A stretch of DNA of 64,000 nt from Gramella jeungdoensis (GCF_023805255.1 NZ_JAMSCK010000003.1:620001-684000); one strand, 5' to 3'; positions 50,379 through 59,321 are shown, counted from the first letter of the stretch. Program-made: numbers and translations. Notes: a model not told the origin generated them from the sequence alone.

Positions 50379-51743
50379 ATGTTTAAAAAGCTCAACTTTT
50401 TTCTGCTTCTTATAGCGGCCCTTATTTTTTCAGCCTCCGGCTTTGATGAAGCTGTTCAGGCTGAGCCTTTACTGCTTATCAAAAATGCCAATCTTATCGA
50501 TGGAACCGGGAGACCGATGAGAAGGGGCATTCATATCGTTGTTGAGAACGGGAGCTTTAAAGAGATAGGAAAAGACATTAAAGTTCCGGGGAATGCGAGG
50601 GTTATAGATGCTTCACGAAATACTATTATTCCCGGGATCATAGGTGCACATAATCACATGCACATTCCAGGCAACACATTTCTCGGCGAGGCGGGCTCAA
50701 AACTTTACCTGGCTTCGGGAGTAACCACAATTCAGACCTGCGGCTCGGCTTCGCCTTTTAAGGAATTGGAACTTTCAAAGGAAATAGAGAAAGCTATCAC
50801 GATCGGGCCTGAGATTATCCCCAGCGCTCCCTATTTTACTGGGCCGGGTGGCAATCCTAATATGATAATCCCGCGTAGTGAAAAGCATCTTAAGGATACG
50901 TTGAATTTCTGGCTGGATAAAGGGATCAAATGGGTAAAGGTGTATCGTAATATCAGGCCTTCAGATCTTGAAATAATTATAAAAGAAGCTCATGAGGCCG
51001 GAGCAAAAGTGAGAGGTCATCTTTGTTCTGTAACTTTTGAAGAAGCTGCTTTGATGGGGATAGATGTGATTGAACACGGGCTCAATAGTGCCAGTGATTT
51101 CAGAACCCATAAAGCTAACGGGAAATGTAGTGGGGGAAGAGAGTATATGGATGAGTTGGATACGGGCTCTGAAGAAGTGAGAAAGCTTTTGCAACTGCTT
51201 ATAGATAATGATGTCTCTCTCAACTCTACACTTGCAATTTATGAAGCCAGTATTCCGGGAAGGGCTTTTGCAGAAGATAGAAGCATCAACCTGATGTCTG
51301 AAGACCTTCGCGAAGCTTATAAAAACAGAATGAAAAATCACAGGGAGTCTGAGGCTGATGGAAGGATTAGGCGGGATCGTTTAAAAAGGATCATGGCCTT
51401 TGAAAAGCTCTTCTATAAGATGGGAGGAAATCTTACTTCCGGAGTGGATGCCGGCAGACATGTGCTTCCCGGGTTTGGGGACCAGAGGAATTTTGAGTTG
51501 CTTATCGAGGCAGGTTTTACTACTGAAGAAGCTATCAAGATCATGACAGGAAATGGTGCGAAAATGCTTTCCCGGCATGAAATTGGAACCATTGAGGCTG
51601 GTAAAAGGGCCGATTTTGTGATCCTGAAAGGAGATTTAAGTGAGCAGGCTTCCGTGATAAAGGAGGTGGAAAATGTTTATAAAAATGGAGTAAGGTATGA
51701 TCCTGAACTGCTCCTTGAGGGACTTCAAATAGGAAGAGAATAG
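50379..51743 (+). CDS. Exported amidohydrolase-superfamily metal-dependent hydrolase
   Basis: A 454-aa protein with a signal peptide (about 1-28). The amidohydrolase fold shows the two-metal ligands in PGIIGAHNHMHI (His91, His93), a candidate bridging Lys in KWVKVYRN, His in VRGHLCS and IEHGLNS, and Asp in TSGVDAGRH. The final ALIGN-like block TGNGAKMLSRHEIGTIEAGKRADFVIL is typical of imidazolonepropionase/prolidase-type members. It likely hydrolyses an amide, imide or peptide in the periplasm. Last gene of the operon. Confidence 0.88.
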   Translation: MFKKLNFFLLLIAALIFSASGFDEAVQAEPLLLIKNANLIDGTGRPMRRGIHIVVENGSFKEIGKDIKVPGNARVIDASRNTIIPGIIGAHNHMHIPGNTFLGEAGSKLYLASGVTTIQTCGSASPFKELELSKEIEKAITIGPEIIPSAPYFTGPGGNPNMIIPRSEKHLKDTLNFWLDKGIKWVKVYRNIRPSDLEIIIKEAHEAGAKVRGHLCSVTFEEAALMGIDVIEHGLNSASDFRTHKANGKCSGGREYMDELDTGSEEVRKLLQLLIDNDVSLNSTLAIYEASIPGRAFAEDRSINLMSEDLREAYKNRMKNHRESEADGRIRRDRLKRIMAFEKLFYKMGGNLTSGVDAGRHVLPGFGDQRNFELLIEAGFTTEEAIKIMTGNGAKMLSRHEIGTIEAGKRADFVILKGDLSEQASVIKEVENVYKNGVRYDPELLLEGLQIGRE

Positions 51744-51772
51744 ACTTCTTTAAGAAATCTGAATTCAATAAA

Positions 51773-51799
51773 ACAAAAAAGTCCTGCTTCTGGCAGGAC
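51773..51799 (-). terminator. Terminator of the small lipoprotein gene
   Basis: GTCCTGC (51781-51787) pairs with GCAGGAC (51793-51799) over loop TTCTG, and read on the minus strand it runs into TTTTTTG. It lies 25 bp after the lipoprotein stop and could also receive the convergent amidohydrolase transcript. Confidence 0.85.
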
Positions 51800-51824
51800 C
51801 TGGATAAATTAAGTTTCAATTTTC

Positions 51825-52049
51825 TTATTGAACAGCTGGCACTTCTTCTGCAGCAGTTTCCAAAGAATCTGCTTCAACCTCCATTTCAACCTCAAGGCTG
51901 TCTTCAACCTCTGTAGTTACCTCTGGGGTAACCTCGGTGTTGATAGCAGTTTCTTCAGTTTGTTCCCCGGTAACTTCAGTATTCTCGTTACGGCAGGAAG
52001 TCACAGTAATCATTGCAAGTGCAAGAGCACCAAAAATCAGTTTTTTCAT
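51825..52049 (-). CDS. Small acidic lipoprotein
   Basis: The ATG at 52049 (74 aa) starts an ideal lipoprotein signal (MKKLIFGALALAMITVTSC, Cys19); a longer frame from 52100 would bury it. The mature part is about 55 residues of Glu, Thr and Val with no aromatic residue and no Cys, so it is probably disordered. Its job is unknown. A weak promoter-like box TATATTCG lies upstream. It has its own terminator and is a complete single-gene unit. Confidence 0.75.
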   Translation of the reverse strand: MKKLIFGALALAMITVTSCRNENTEVTGEQTEETAINTEVTPEVTTEVEDSLEVEMEVEADSLETAAEEVPAVQ

Positions 52050-52220
52050 TTTTATGATTGGATTAAAAAACGGGCGAATATAGATCAAATTCCGTTTCAA
52101 TAAACAAATCGAATAAAAAATAAAAAAATTATTTCAAACTCTTGTCATACAGGGAAGTAGGGCGTTATAATAAATTTCAATTCTCCTTCTTATGGAATTT
52201 TACAGGTCGGAGCCCCTTGA

Positions 52221-52682
52221 TTAAAAAAATAACGAATAGGCTTTCTTCAGCAACCTGCGACCTCCCAAAAGGTTAAGCTGCCATCTGTATATTGGTTGGG
52301 GAGTAAGGCTTACAAGTGCACTGATAATAATGATATTTTTCACTATATACTGGCCAAGAAGTGAGAAGGTATAAAGGCCTTCACCGAAAATTTTTTCAGG
52401 AAAAAGAAAAAATGGGGTAAAGGTGAGTATCATATGTAATAAAGCAATGCGAATGGCCAGTCCCCTGTAAATATTAAAAAGTAACATGATTCCCAGGGCC
52501 GTTTCCCAGATCGCTAAAAGTATAAATCCTACCTGCAAGGGTATAAGTCCGAATGTTAGCTGGAATATGGTTTCTTTCGCGATATCCTCGGCAGGGCTAA
52601 GATTAGGGAAGAATTTAAGAGCACCGAAGATAAGGTATATAAGGCCAATGGATAACTGCAGGGTATTATATTTTTTTCTCAT
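52221..52682 (-). CDS. DoxX-like four-helix membrane protein
   Basis: The ATG at 52682 (153 aa) is preferred to a TTG at 52712. Four membrane helices are visible (about 7-25, 40-65, 70-95, 105-130), and LIYLIFGALKFFPNLSPAEDIAKETI and ETALGIMLLF resemble the DoxX/SURF4 family. Its role is unsettled; some DoxX proteins act in redox or thiosulfate metabolism. Confidence 0.72.
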   Translation of the reverse strand: MRKKYNTLQLSIGLIYLIFGALKFFPNLSPAEDIAKETIFQLTFGLIPLQVGFILLAIWETALGIMLLFNIYRGLAIRIALLHMILTFTPFFLFPEKIFGEGLYTFSLLGQYIVKNIIIISALVSLTPQPIYRWQLNLLGGRRLLKKAYSLFF

Positions 52683-52845
52683 AATGAACAGGAAAAACCG
52701 TGAAAAGATCAAGAAATATATTAAAAAGATAATTGAAATGCATTTTTATGGGGATTTTTTTAAGGGCTGAAAAATTAAAGTATGTGATGGATCAAAAATT
52801 ATGCGGTTATTTGAGTATTATGGCTGCCGGAGTATAATTTTTTTT

Positions 52846-52853
52846 TATTTTTG
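52846..52853 (+). promoter_or_regulatory. -7 box TATTTTTG of the tRNA gene
   Basis: A perfect TAnnTTTG match ends 12 bp before the tRNA 5' end. No TTG at -33 is evident. Confidence 0.5.
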
Positions 52854-52865
52854 CCATCCAATTAT

Positions 52866-52947
52866 GCTCGAGTGGCGGAATTGGTAGACGCGCTGGATTC
52901 AAAATCCAGTTTCTTCGGAAGTGCGGGTTCGATTCCCGCCTCGAGTA
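52866..52947 (+). tRNA. tRNA-Leu (anticodon CAA)
   Basis: An 82-nt class II tRNA. Acceptor arms GCTCGAG/CTCGAGT (G-U at the first pair), D-arm GCG/CGC, anticodon arm CTGGA/TCCAG with loop TTCAAAA (anticodon at 52900-52902), a 13-nt variable arm with TTCG loop, and T-arm GCGGG/CCCGC with TTCGATT loop all close. CCA is not encoded. It reads UUG codons. Confidence 0.96.
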
Positions 52948-52952
52948 CTTAG

Positions 52953-52986
52953 AAACCCCTGTAAACTCAATGTTTATAGGGGTTTT
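52953..52986 (+). terminator. Terminator of the tRNA gene
   Basis: AAACCCC(T)GTAAAC and GTTTATAGGGGTTT pair around TCAAT, about 13 bp with one mismatch, then TTTTG. It begins 6 nt after the tRNA. Confidence 0.85.
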
Positions 52987-53230
52987 GTCATTTTAAAGTA
53001 ACGGAATAGTAACAGAAAATTTAAATATTGGAGATATTTATTGTATTTGTTTCAAGATTGAAGTTAATATTAAGACGGAGGATCCTGCTCTCTTGATTTA
53101 TCACATAATAATAAATCAACTCAAGTTATTTATTTAAAATTTGTAACTATATATTAATCATAATATGATTCTCTGAATGGTTTACAGTCTGAAATTTAAT
53201 AAAATAAAACAGATATTGATATCTTCAAAA
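52987..53230. other. AT-rich gap after the tRNA
   Basis: 244 bp without a gene. It contains GACGGAGGATCC (53074-53085), a 12-mer that also occurs at 47074-47085. A tRNA-associated attachment site is conceivable, but no integrase or second tRNA fragment is visible. Confidence 0.4.
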
Positions 53231-54331
53231 TTACAATCTTACGTTATTAAAATCCCTGGATCCTAACATTTTCAGCATTTTAATATGGCCTGCAATAGCC
53301 CCGAAAAAGCTTTTGTTAAGGTGATACGGTAAATTAAATTCCAAAGCAGTCTTCTTTACGATACCTGAGATATTCTTGTAATGAACATGGCAGATATTAG
53401 GAAATAAATGATGTTCTACTTGATAGTTTAATCCTCCTATTAGCCACGAAAAAACCTTGCTTTTAGGAGAAAAATTACTGGTTGTATTTAATTGGTGATG
53501 GTACCAGTCCCCGGCAATGATATTTCTAGTATCAGGTTCAGGAAAATCTGTATCTGGAAGAATATGTGCCACCTGAAAAACTGTACTAATTAAGAGGCCT
53601 GTGACCAGGTGCATAAATAGAAATGCCAGCAGAATGATCCAGGCGGGTTGTGGCACCATGATAAGAGGCAGGATTAACGCATATGAAAAGTAAAGTAGTT
53701 TCCATCCTATTATACTACTAACCGCCTTACGGAATTCATTTTTTTTATTAAGAAAACCCATATTTTTAAAACGGGTTATCTTAACGAAATCTTTGGCGGT
53801 AATCCAAAAAATGGTGGAAAGAGCATAAAAAAACCATACATATAAATATTGAAATTTATGAAGCTTTAACCTCTCCGATTTAGGTGAAAACCGCAAAAAA
53901 AATGGCTGATTTATATCATCATCGGCACCGTCTATATTCGGGTAGGTATGATGCAGAACATTATGCTGTATTTTCCATACCCCGGCATTCGCTCCAATAA
54001 GATTAAAAGTATAACCCAATATTTTATTTGTTGTTTTATTCTTTGAATAAGAACCATGTATAGCATCGTGCATAATGCCCATCCCAATGCCAGACATTCC
54101 CAAACCACTGGTGATATATAAACCGATAAGGAGCCATGGATTACCAATGTAACCCGTATTTATTATGATAAGCGGCACAAAAAAAAGACTCAGCATGGTA
54201 AGTGTTTTTAATCCCATACTCGAATTTGCATGGGGATTGAGCTTATTTTTTTTGAAATAAGCCTTTACTCTTTTTCGCAACGTACGCGAAAATTCTGTAC
54301 TTCTTTTTTGGGAAAATCTTGGGGCATTCAT
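53231..54331 (-). CDS. Membrane fatty acid desaturase (acyl-lipid/acyl-CoA type)
   Basis: A 366-aa integral membrane diiron enzyme. The three His boxes are MHDAIHGS (first), QHNVLHHTYPN (second) and QVEHHLFPN (third). The Gln at the start of the third box is typical of front-end (delta-5/delta-6-like) desaturases. Hydrophobic helices flank the boxes as expected. It introduces a double bond into an acyl chain using O2 and reduced electron carriers; the position cannot be read. Neighbours do not include a fatty acid or PUFA synthase. Confidence 0.92.
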   Translation of the reverse strand: MNAPRFSQKRSTEFSRTLRKRVKAYFKKNKLNPHANSSMGLKTLTMLSLFFVPLIIINTGYIGNPWLLIGLYITSGLGMSGIGMGIMHDAIHGSYSKNKTTNKILGYTFNLIGANAGVWKIQHNVLHHTYPNIDGADDDINQPFFLRFSPKSERLKLHKFQYLYVWFFYALSTIFWITAKDFVKITRFKNMGFLNKKNEFRKAVSSIIGWKLLYFSYALILPLIMVPQPAWIILLAFLFMHLVTGLLISTVFQVAHILPDTDFPEPDTRNIIAGDWYHHQLNTTSNFSPKSKVFSWLIGGLNYQVEHHLFPNICHVHYKNISGIVKKTALEFNLPYHLNKSFFGAIAGHIKMLKMLGSRDFNNVRL

Positions 54332-54483
54332 AACGATAACATTTCAAAATACAGCCTGGCCGTATCAAATTTATTTACATAAAGAGGGTGTGCTCTTATT
54401 AAAGGAAGGCTTGAAAAATTTAAATTTTAGGATCCCGTTTTTCAGAAATTAAACAGGGAAAAAGGAGTAATAAGCACCTTGTA

Positions 54484-54717
54484 TTATAAAACAATCAACC
54501 TGGTATTAGCTTTTGTAGCCTCCAGAATTTCAAATTGAGCTTTTAGAAATTCACGATAATTTAAAAACTCCTTTTTTGAGATGTCTTTGTTCTTATAAGT
54601 TAAAAACAAGGGAGTTTCAAGTAAATTCTCGTAAATTTCAGGGTACTTTAATTGAAATGAAAGGGTCAAATCAAATATTTCTTTCAATAGTCCGTCCCGG
54701 TTGCTTAAGCTTTTCAT
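54484..54717 (-). CDS. Small hypothetical protein
   Basis: A 77-aa helical, charged protein (LLKEIFDLTLSFQLKYPEIYENLLETP, then ISKKEFLNYREFLKAQFEIL). There is no signal or membrane segment. It lies upstream of the desaturase gene on the same strand, 152 bp away, and is divergent from the AraC-type gene. No family recognised. A small adaptor or regulator is possible. Confidence 0.55.
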   Translation of the reverse strand: MKSLSNRDGLLKEIFDLTLSFQLKYPEIYENLLETPLFLTYKNKDISKKEFLNYREFLKAQFEILEATKANTRLIVL

Positions 54718-54848
54718 GACCTTAATCTTTACATTACAATATATTGACTATTGATTATATCAACTTGTATTTATACCAGGTAGAATTATATAAATCCCAC
54801 TTTTTGTTTCTTTTTCGGGCAGATTAAATATCCCAAAATCAATTTTTT

Positions 54849-55409
54849 ATGATCATTTATATTAAATATATGGTAAGTCTACGATGCAAATTAGTGGTTA
54901 AGGAGGAGTTGAAAAAACTGGGGCTGCATTATATAAATGTAGATCTGGGGACAGTTGAAATCTTAGAGGATATTACCCAGAAGCAAAAAAAGGAATTAAA
55001 AAAGAACCTTTTGAAATATGGTCTGGAACTGCTGGATGACCGAAGAAATATCTTAATTGAAAAGATCAAGTCGGTTATTATCGAAATGATCCATTATTCA
55101 GACGAACTCCCAAAAGTAAATTATTCAGATTATATCAGTGAGCAACTGGGCTATGACTATACCTATCTATCCAATATCTTTTCCGAAGTAAAAGGCATTA
55201 CCATTCAGCAATTTATAATTATACACAAGATCGAACGGGTGAAGGAGCTTTTGCTTTATGACGAATTAAACCTTACCGAGATTTCCTATCAACTTCATTA
55301 CAGTAGTGTATCGCATTTATCCAATCAATTTAAAAAGATAACTGGTCTTACCCCTTCGTATTATAAAAAAATTAAAAAGATGCGTCGCAGGAATCTCGAA
55401 GACCTGTGA
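54849..55409 (+). CDS. AraC-family regulator with HMA-like N-terminal domain
   Basis: A 186-aa regulator. The C-terminal half (about 80-180) is a full AraC HTH (ISEQLGYDYTYLSNIFSEVKGITIQQFII ... LNLTEISYQLHYSSVSHLSNQFKKITGLTPSYYKK). Residues about 1-75 look like the small ferredoxin-fold HMA-like domain found in a Bacteroidota group of AraC proteins, in which a CxxC binds metal. Here the motif is MVSLRCK, so the first Cys is Ser and metal sensing may be lost. It is followed after 139 bp by a terminator. Confidence 0.85.
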   Translation: MIIYIKYMVSLRCKLVVKEELKKLGLHYINVDLGTVEILEDITQKQKKELKKNLLKYGLELLDDRRNILIEKIKSVIIEMIHYSDELPKVNYSDYISEQLGYDYTYLSNIFSEVKGITIQQFIIIHKIERVKELLLYDELNLTEISYQLHYSSVSHLSNQFKKITGLTPSYYKKIKKMRRRNLEDL

Positions 55410-55548
55410 ATTGTACAATCTTAATGATTTTGGGTGTAACCCCGTCTTATAGATAAACATGAACTTGCAGGAGCCATTGAAACGTTAAACTGTTTAATTT
55501 GGGGAGCAAATGTTAGGACATGTAGGTATCTTGACATTTGTATGGAAG

Positions 55549-55578
55549 AGTCTTATGATAAAATCATAGGGCTTTTTT
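55549..55578 (+). terminator. Intrinsic terminator
   Basis: AGTCTTATGAT pairs with ATCATAGGGCT (two G-U pairs) over an AAA loop, then six T. It is 139 bp after the AraC-type stop, long for a 3' UTR. A 19-codon frame (55511-55570) lies just before it and overlaps its stem, so it is probably not coding. Confidence 0.75.
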
Positions 55579-55701
55579 ATTTGAGAATGTCAATTGTAGT
55601 AATTATGCAACTTTGACCAAGCATAGTATAACGCTTCATACAGATTTTATACTCAACTTTAGTAGCTCCCCTTTCTTAGTTATTCTTATAAATATATTGC
55701 T

Positions 55702-56040
55702 ATGGAAAATGTTGAGATCGAAAAATCGAAGGTTTTCATTATTGTTGAAATTATTGAATATATCCCAAATTCGATAGTTATAAAAACGATCATAAAGAAG
55801 ACCACGGGAAATGTAAGTGTCGTTTCCTTTGATTCGGGTGAAAATCTGACTGAAAAGACTTCACCCTTCGATACATTTATTCAGATCATAGCAGGGAAAG
55901 CTGAAATTTGGATCAATGATATTTCTCAAATTATTGAGACGGGTGAATCCATTATTATTCCTGCCCATAGCCGTAGTTCCATAAAAGCAAATGAAAGGTT
56001 TAAAATGATATCGACTATCATAAAAAGTGGCTATGAATAA
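55702..56040 (+). CDS. Cupin-domain protein
   Basis: A 112-aa single-domain cupin. GENLTEKTSPFDTFIQIIAGKAEIWI and GESIIIPAHSRSSIKANERFKMISTII are the two cupin motifs; the His ligands of motif 1 are mostly missing (TSPFD), so metal binding is doubtful. Such small cupins can bind ligands or act as isomerases. It is 41 bp ahead of the PIG-L gene, so the two probably form one unit. Confidence 0.82.
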   Translation: MENVEIEKSKVFIIVEIIEYIPNSIVIKTIIKKTTGNVSVVSFDSGENLTEKTSPFDTFIQIIAGKAEIWINDISQIIETGESIIIPAHSRSSIKANERFKMISTIIKSGYE

Positions 56041-56081
56041 TGGAATAAGCACAGAGATCAGTTAACCAAAATAAAAATGTG

Positions 56082-56723
56082 ATGGGATTATCGAGAAAAA
56101 ATATTGCCGTAATCACTGCCCATCCAGATGATGAAACCTTATGGTGCGGGGGAACTATTTTAATTAATCCAAATTGCAACTGGTTTATCGCCTGCCTGTG
56201 TAGAAAAAATGATAAAAACCGGGCTCCGAAGTTTTATGAGGTTTTAAAAATATTGAACGCCAGGGGAGTGATGGGGAACCTGGATGATACCCCGGAACAA
56301 CAACCTTTATCACTTAAGATTGTAAAAGAAGTGATTGTAGGCTTACTACCCTCAAAGAATTATGACCTCATTATTACTCATGATCCTTCGGGTGAATATA
56401 CCAGCCATAGAAGGCATGAGGAAATTAGTAGGGCGGTCATTGAATTATGGTATAAGAATAAAATTTCAACAAAAGAACTCTGGACCTTTGCCTATGAAGA
56501 CGGGAATAAAAAGTACCTATCCAGGAAGAAGGACTCAGCTAGTATTCAGGTAAAGTTAACCGAAGAAATTTTTGATCTTAAATATAAACTCATCACCGAA
56601 ATCTATGGCTTTCCTCCAGATGGTTTTGAGGCACTAACCACTCCGAAAGAGGAGGCTTTCTGGAAATTTAAAACACCGGTTGATGCTTATATCTGGCTTA
56701 GAAAAGATGAGATTTTAAAATAA
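56082..56723 (+). CDS. PIG-L family deacetylase
   Basis: The ATG at 56082 (213 aa) follows a GTG one codon earlier. The zinc site is AHPDDETLWCGGT (His, Asp, Asp) and the third ligand lies in HDPSGEYTSHRRHEE. The family removes N-acetyl groups from GlcNAc-linked compounds in pathways such as mycothiol, bacillithiol and GPI-like glycans. The close link to glycosyltransferase genes (4 bp to the next) suggests that it modifies a GlcNAc-containing glycan or lipid. Confidence 0.9.
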   Translation: MGLSRKNIAVITAHPDDETLWCGGTILINPNCNWFIACLCRKNDKNRAPKFYEVLKILNARGVMGNLDDTPEQQPLSLKIVKEVIVGLLPSKNYDLIITHDPSGEYTSHRRHEEISRAVIELWYKNKISTKELWTFAYEDGNKKYLSRKKDSASIQVKLTEEIFDLKYKLITEIYGFPPDGFEALTTPKEEAFWKFKTPVDAYIWLRKDEILK

Positions 56724-56727
56724 AACT

Positions 56728-57870
56728 ATGAAGGTCCTTGTATTATACGATTATCCCCCGTCTCCTGGTGGCCTTGCTACCCAGGGCGATCTATTATACC
56801 AGGGCCTTCTTGAATTAGGGGTTGATGCCCATGCGGTCAATTTTGAATCGGCGCAGGAAAAGGAATGGTATTATCGCTGGTTTAAGCCAGATGTTGTCGT
56901 AGGAGTTGGATATTGGGGACATACCCCTCAGCTCGTCCTGCACCCGAAACGTTATGGAGTTTTACCTGTGCCCTGGCTGGTAGCCGATGGCTATATCGCC
57001 AATTATCAGGAAGTATTAAATGATTTACCTCTTATTTTAGTCACCTCTCACTGGGTAAAGGAAATGTATGTTCGGGATGGTATTCATCCAGATACTATTG
57101 AAGTGCTTCCGGTAGGGTGCGACACCAACTCTTTTACACCATTTGAAAAAAATAACCCGAAAATATTAGCCGTAAGGGAATCACTGGGTATTTCTCCGGA
57201 ACAATTAATGATCTTAACGGTTGGAGGTGATGCAGCTTCTAAGGGCGCCCAAGAGGTCATGCAGGCACTATCTATAATAGACACCAAAGCTCCAGATTGG
57301 AAATACGTGTGTAAAGTATGGCCTCAGCCCAGAACTAAAGCTCAGAATCTTATCGATTTGGAAATGGCCAGTCAGTTGGGTTTGGATAAAAACATCATCT
57401 ATGCCACTAACAAAATTTCCAGAAACTTTATGCCTTATCTCATAGGAGCCTGTGATATTTATGCAGCGCCGTCCAGGCTTGAAGGATTTGGAATGCCCCA
57501 GGTAGAGGCGGGTGCCTGCGGAAAACCCGTTATAGGCATTCAAGCTATGGGAATGCTGAATACGCTAATTCATGAAAAGACGGCTTTTCTGGCGCAAGTA
57601 GCCAGGAAAATCGTGGTAGATGAAGTGATACTAGGCAAAGAATCTGGTTTTGAGAAAAAACATACCGTTCAATTTGATATTCCCAGGACCGTGGATTATC
57701 GCGCAAATATCCAGGATATCGCGGGTCATTTACTCACCCTTATGGAGGATGAAAAGTTAAGGGAAGAAATGGGTAGAAATGCCAGAGAGTATGTGATATC
57801 GAATTTTGGTTACCGGGTAGTGGCTCAGAAATTCCTCAAAATCATCCATGAAAAACTAGGAATTAATTAG
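56728..57870 (+). CDS. GT4 glycosyltransferase
   Basis: A 380-aa GT-B enzyme. The N-terminal domain starts with VLYDYPPSPGGLATQGD, the usual acceptor-loop Gly motif. The C-terminal donor domain carries ILTVGGDAASKGAQEVMQAL and the EX7E motif in SRLEGFGMPQVEAGACGKPVIG, as in retaining GT4. No membrane segment is seen. The sugar donor is unknown. It is 4 bp after the PIG-L gene and 6 bp before the GH100-like gene. Confidence 0.92.
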   Translation: MKVLVLYDYPPSPGGLATQGDLLYQGLLELGVDAHAVNFESAQEKEWYYRWFKPDVVVGVGYWGHTPQLVLHPKRYGVLPVPWLVADGYIANYQEVLNDLPLILVTSHWVKEMYVRDGIHPDTIEVLPVGCDTNSFTPFEKNNPKILAVRESLGISPEQLMILTVGGDAASKGAQEVMQALSIIDTKAPDWKYVCKVWPQPRTKAQNLIDLEMASQLGLDKNIIYATNKISRNFMPYLIGACDIYAAPSRLEGFGMPQVEAGACGKPVIGIQAMGMLNTLIHEKTAFLAQVARKIVVDEVILGKESGFEKKHTVQFDIPRTVDYRANIQDIAGHLLTLMEDEKLREEMGRNAREYVISNFGYRVVAQKFLKIIHEKLGIN

Positions 57871-57876
57871 CAGGAA

Positions 57877-59052
57877 ATGACTACAGAAAACAAAGATTTA
57901 ATTGATTCTGCTAAACAATCGGCCCTGGAAGTTCTCCTACATAACGCAAAAGGGCCATATCAGGATTTACCAAGAACTGCAGGCTGGGGTTATCCCGAAC
58001 CCTATACTCGTGACCTGTTGATTTCAATTTTCGGCATAGCCGTTTCAGGAAATAACATACTCCTTAAAAGCATGCGCAGGGTCCTGGAAACTCTTGCTGA
58101 AAACCAATCAGAAAAAGGACATATACCATCCCTTGTTCACGATAAGGAAGATCGCGGGGCGAGTGACACCACACCATTATTCCTTATCGCGGTGGCGATT
58201 TACAGGGAAGTAATGCAAGAACCAGATTTTTTGAAGAGAGCAATAGAAAAGGCACTATTATGGATGGAATACCAAAGTCCATCTGATAGAAGTCTTATAG
58301 CTCAGCAACCTACCAGTGACTGGCGTGACGAACAGTGGGTTACGGGTTACGGTCTTTTTGTAAACACTCTTGCCTACATGTACCTGAGGTTATATGGAAA
58401 TCATCAAAGGGCTCAAAATATCCGTGAAGAAATCGGAAAATTCACGATAACCAATGAAAAACATCATCAACATGTTCATGAAGGCCTGGTGGTGAAACAT
58501 AAACCATATTACGCTTTCTGGTCTTATAAAATATATAGCAGTGAACGTTTCGATCTGTTAGGAAACAGCCTTTCTATTTTGTCTGGTATTGCGTCTTCTT
58601 CCCGAGCTGAAGCGATGACATCATGGATCGAGAAGGAGTGCGCAGCGATGATGGAAAAAGGAGAATTAGCCCCTGGACTTACTCCAAATTTTTTTCCTTT
58701 CATTAAACCAGGAGAAATTGACTGGCATCCCCGATATGAAGAATTTAACCAGCCTGGTGAATATCATAATGGTGGAGCCTGGCCCTTTATTTCGGGATTT
58801 TATATAGCCGCATTGGTAGCTACCGGAAAAATTAAACTGGCTGAAAGAAAATTACTTGAATTGACGAATACTATTAAACTTAGCAGGACAGGGGAACTGG
58901 AATTCGGTTTTAATGAATGGTATAAGGCACAGGATGGTGAGCCCAGGGGGCAGGATTGGCAAACCTGGAGTGCTTCAAATTATCTATACGCCGTAAAATG
59001 TGTGGAAGAAAAACATACGCCATTCTTCGATAGAATAAGGGAGATGAAATGA
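57877..59052 (+). CDS. GH100-like (alpha/alpha)6 glycosidase
   Basis: A 391-aa cytoplasmic protein without signal. Segments YTRDLLISIFGIAV, TSDWRDEQW, EYHNGGAWPFISGFYIAAL and DWQTWSASNYLYAVK correspond to the conserved blocks of GH100 alkaline/neutral invertases, and more broadly of the alpha/alpha toroid families with GH63. The likely acids are the Asp in YTRD or TSDWRDE and the Glu in GEYHNGG. It may cleave sucrose-like or glucosyl-glycerate-like disaccharides, or process a product of the neighbouring GT4 enzymes. Exact activity is uncertain. Confidence 0.78.
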   Translation: MTTENKDLIDSAKQSALEVLLHNAKGPYQDLPRTAGWGYPEPYTRDLLISIFGIAVSGNNILLKSMRRVLETLAENQSEKGHIPSLVHDKEDRGASDTTPLFLIAVAIYREVMQEPDFLKRAIEKALLWMEYQSPSDRSLIAQQPTSDWRDEQWVTGYGLFVNTLAYMYLRLYGNHQRAQNIREEIGKFTITNEKHHQHVHEGLVVKHKPYYAFWSYKIYSSERFDLLGNSLSILSGIASSSRAEAMTSWIEKECAAMMEKGELAPGLTPNFFPFIKPGEIDWHPRYEEFNQPGEYHNGGAWPFISGFYIAALVATGKIKLAERKLLELTNTIKLSRTGELEFGFNEWYKAQDGEPRGQDWQTWSASNYLYAVKCVEEKHTPFFDRIREMK

Positions 59053-59170
59053 AAAAATTATCCCGAAAACTGTGATATATGTAAGTTAATATCAGGATTC
59101 TATAGTTGTTTCAATTTATTCTGATGTAGCTTAAGTAATTGAATTTCAGTTAATATAAAGCAATAAAACG

Positions 59171-59296
59171 ATGAAACGGAAAAAAGTATGGTCGAAGACA
59201 GATAAAACAAAACCGACACTAAATTTAAAAGAAAAAAGAGCCGCGAAAGAGGCTAAACGTAGAGAAAAAGACTGGAATCAAGGTCTGCTTCATTAG
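59171..59296 (+). CDS. Very small basic protein (41 aa)
   Basis: ATG at 59171 to TAG at 59296: a 41-codon frame with one third Lys/Arg (MKRKKVWSKTDKTKP, then LKEKRAAKEAKRREKD). It lies 25 bp before the fused glycosyltransferase gene on the same strand, inside the cluster. I recall similar tiny Lys-rich proteins in other Flavobacteriia, without a known role. A nucleic-acid-binding or ribosome-associated function is possible. Confidence 0.6.
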   Translation: MKRKKVWSKTDKTKPTLNLKEKRAAKEAKRREKDWNQGLLH

Positions 59297-59321
59297 ATGA
59301 ACCTGAAAATATAGAGAACGA

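Noticed and set aside
55511-55570. 19-codon frame before the terminator at 55549
   Set aside because: It overlaps the terminator stem and has no start signal or recognisable family.
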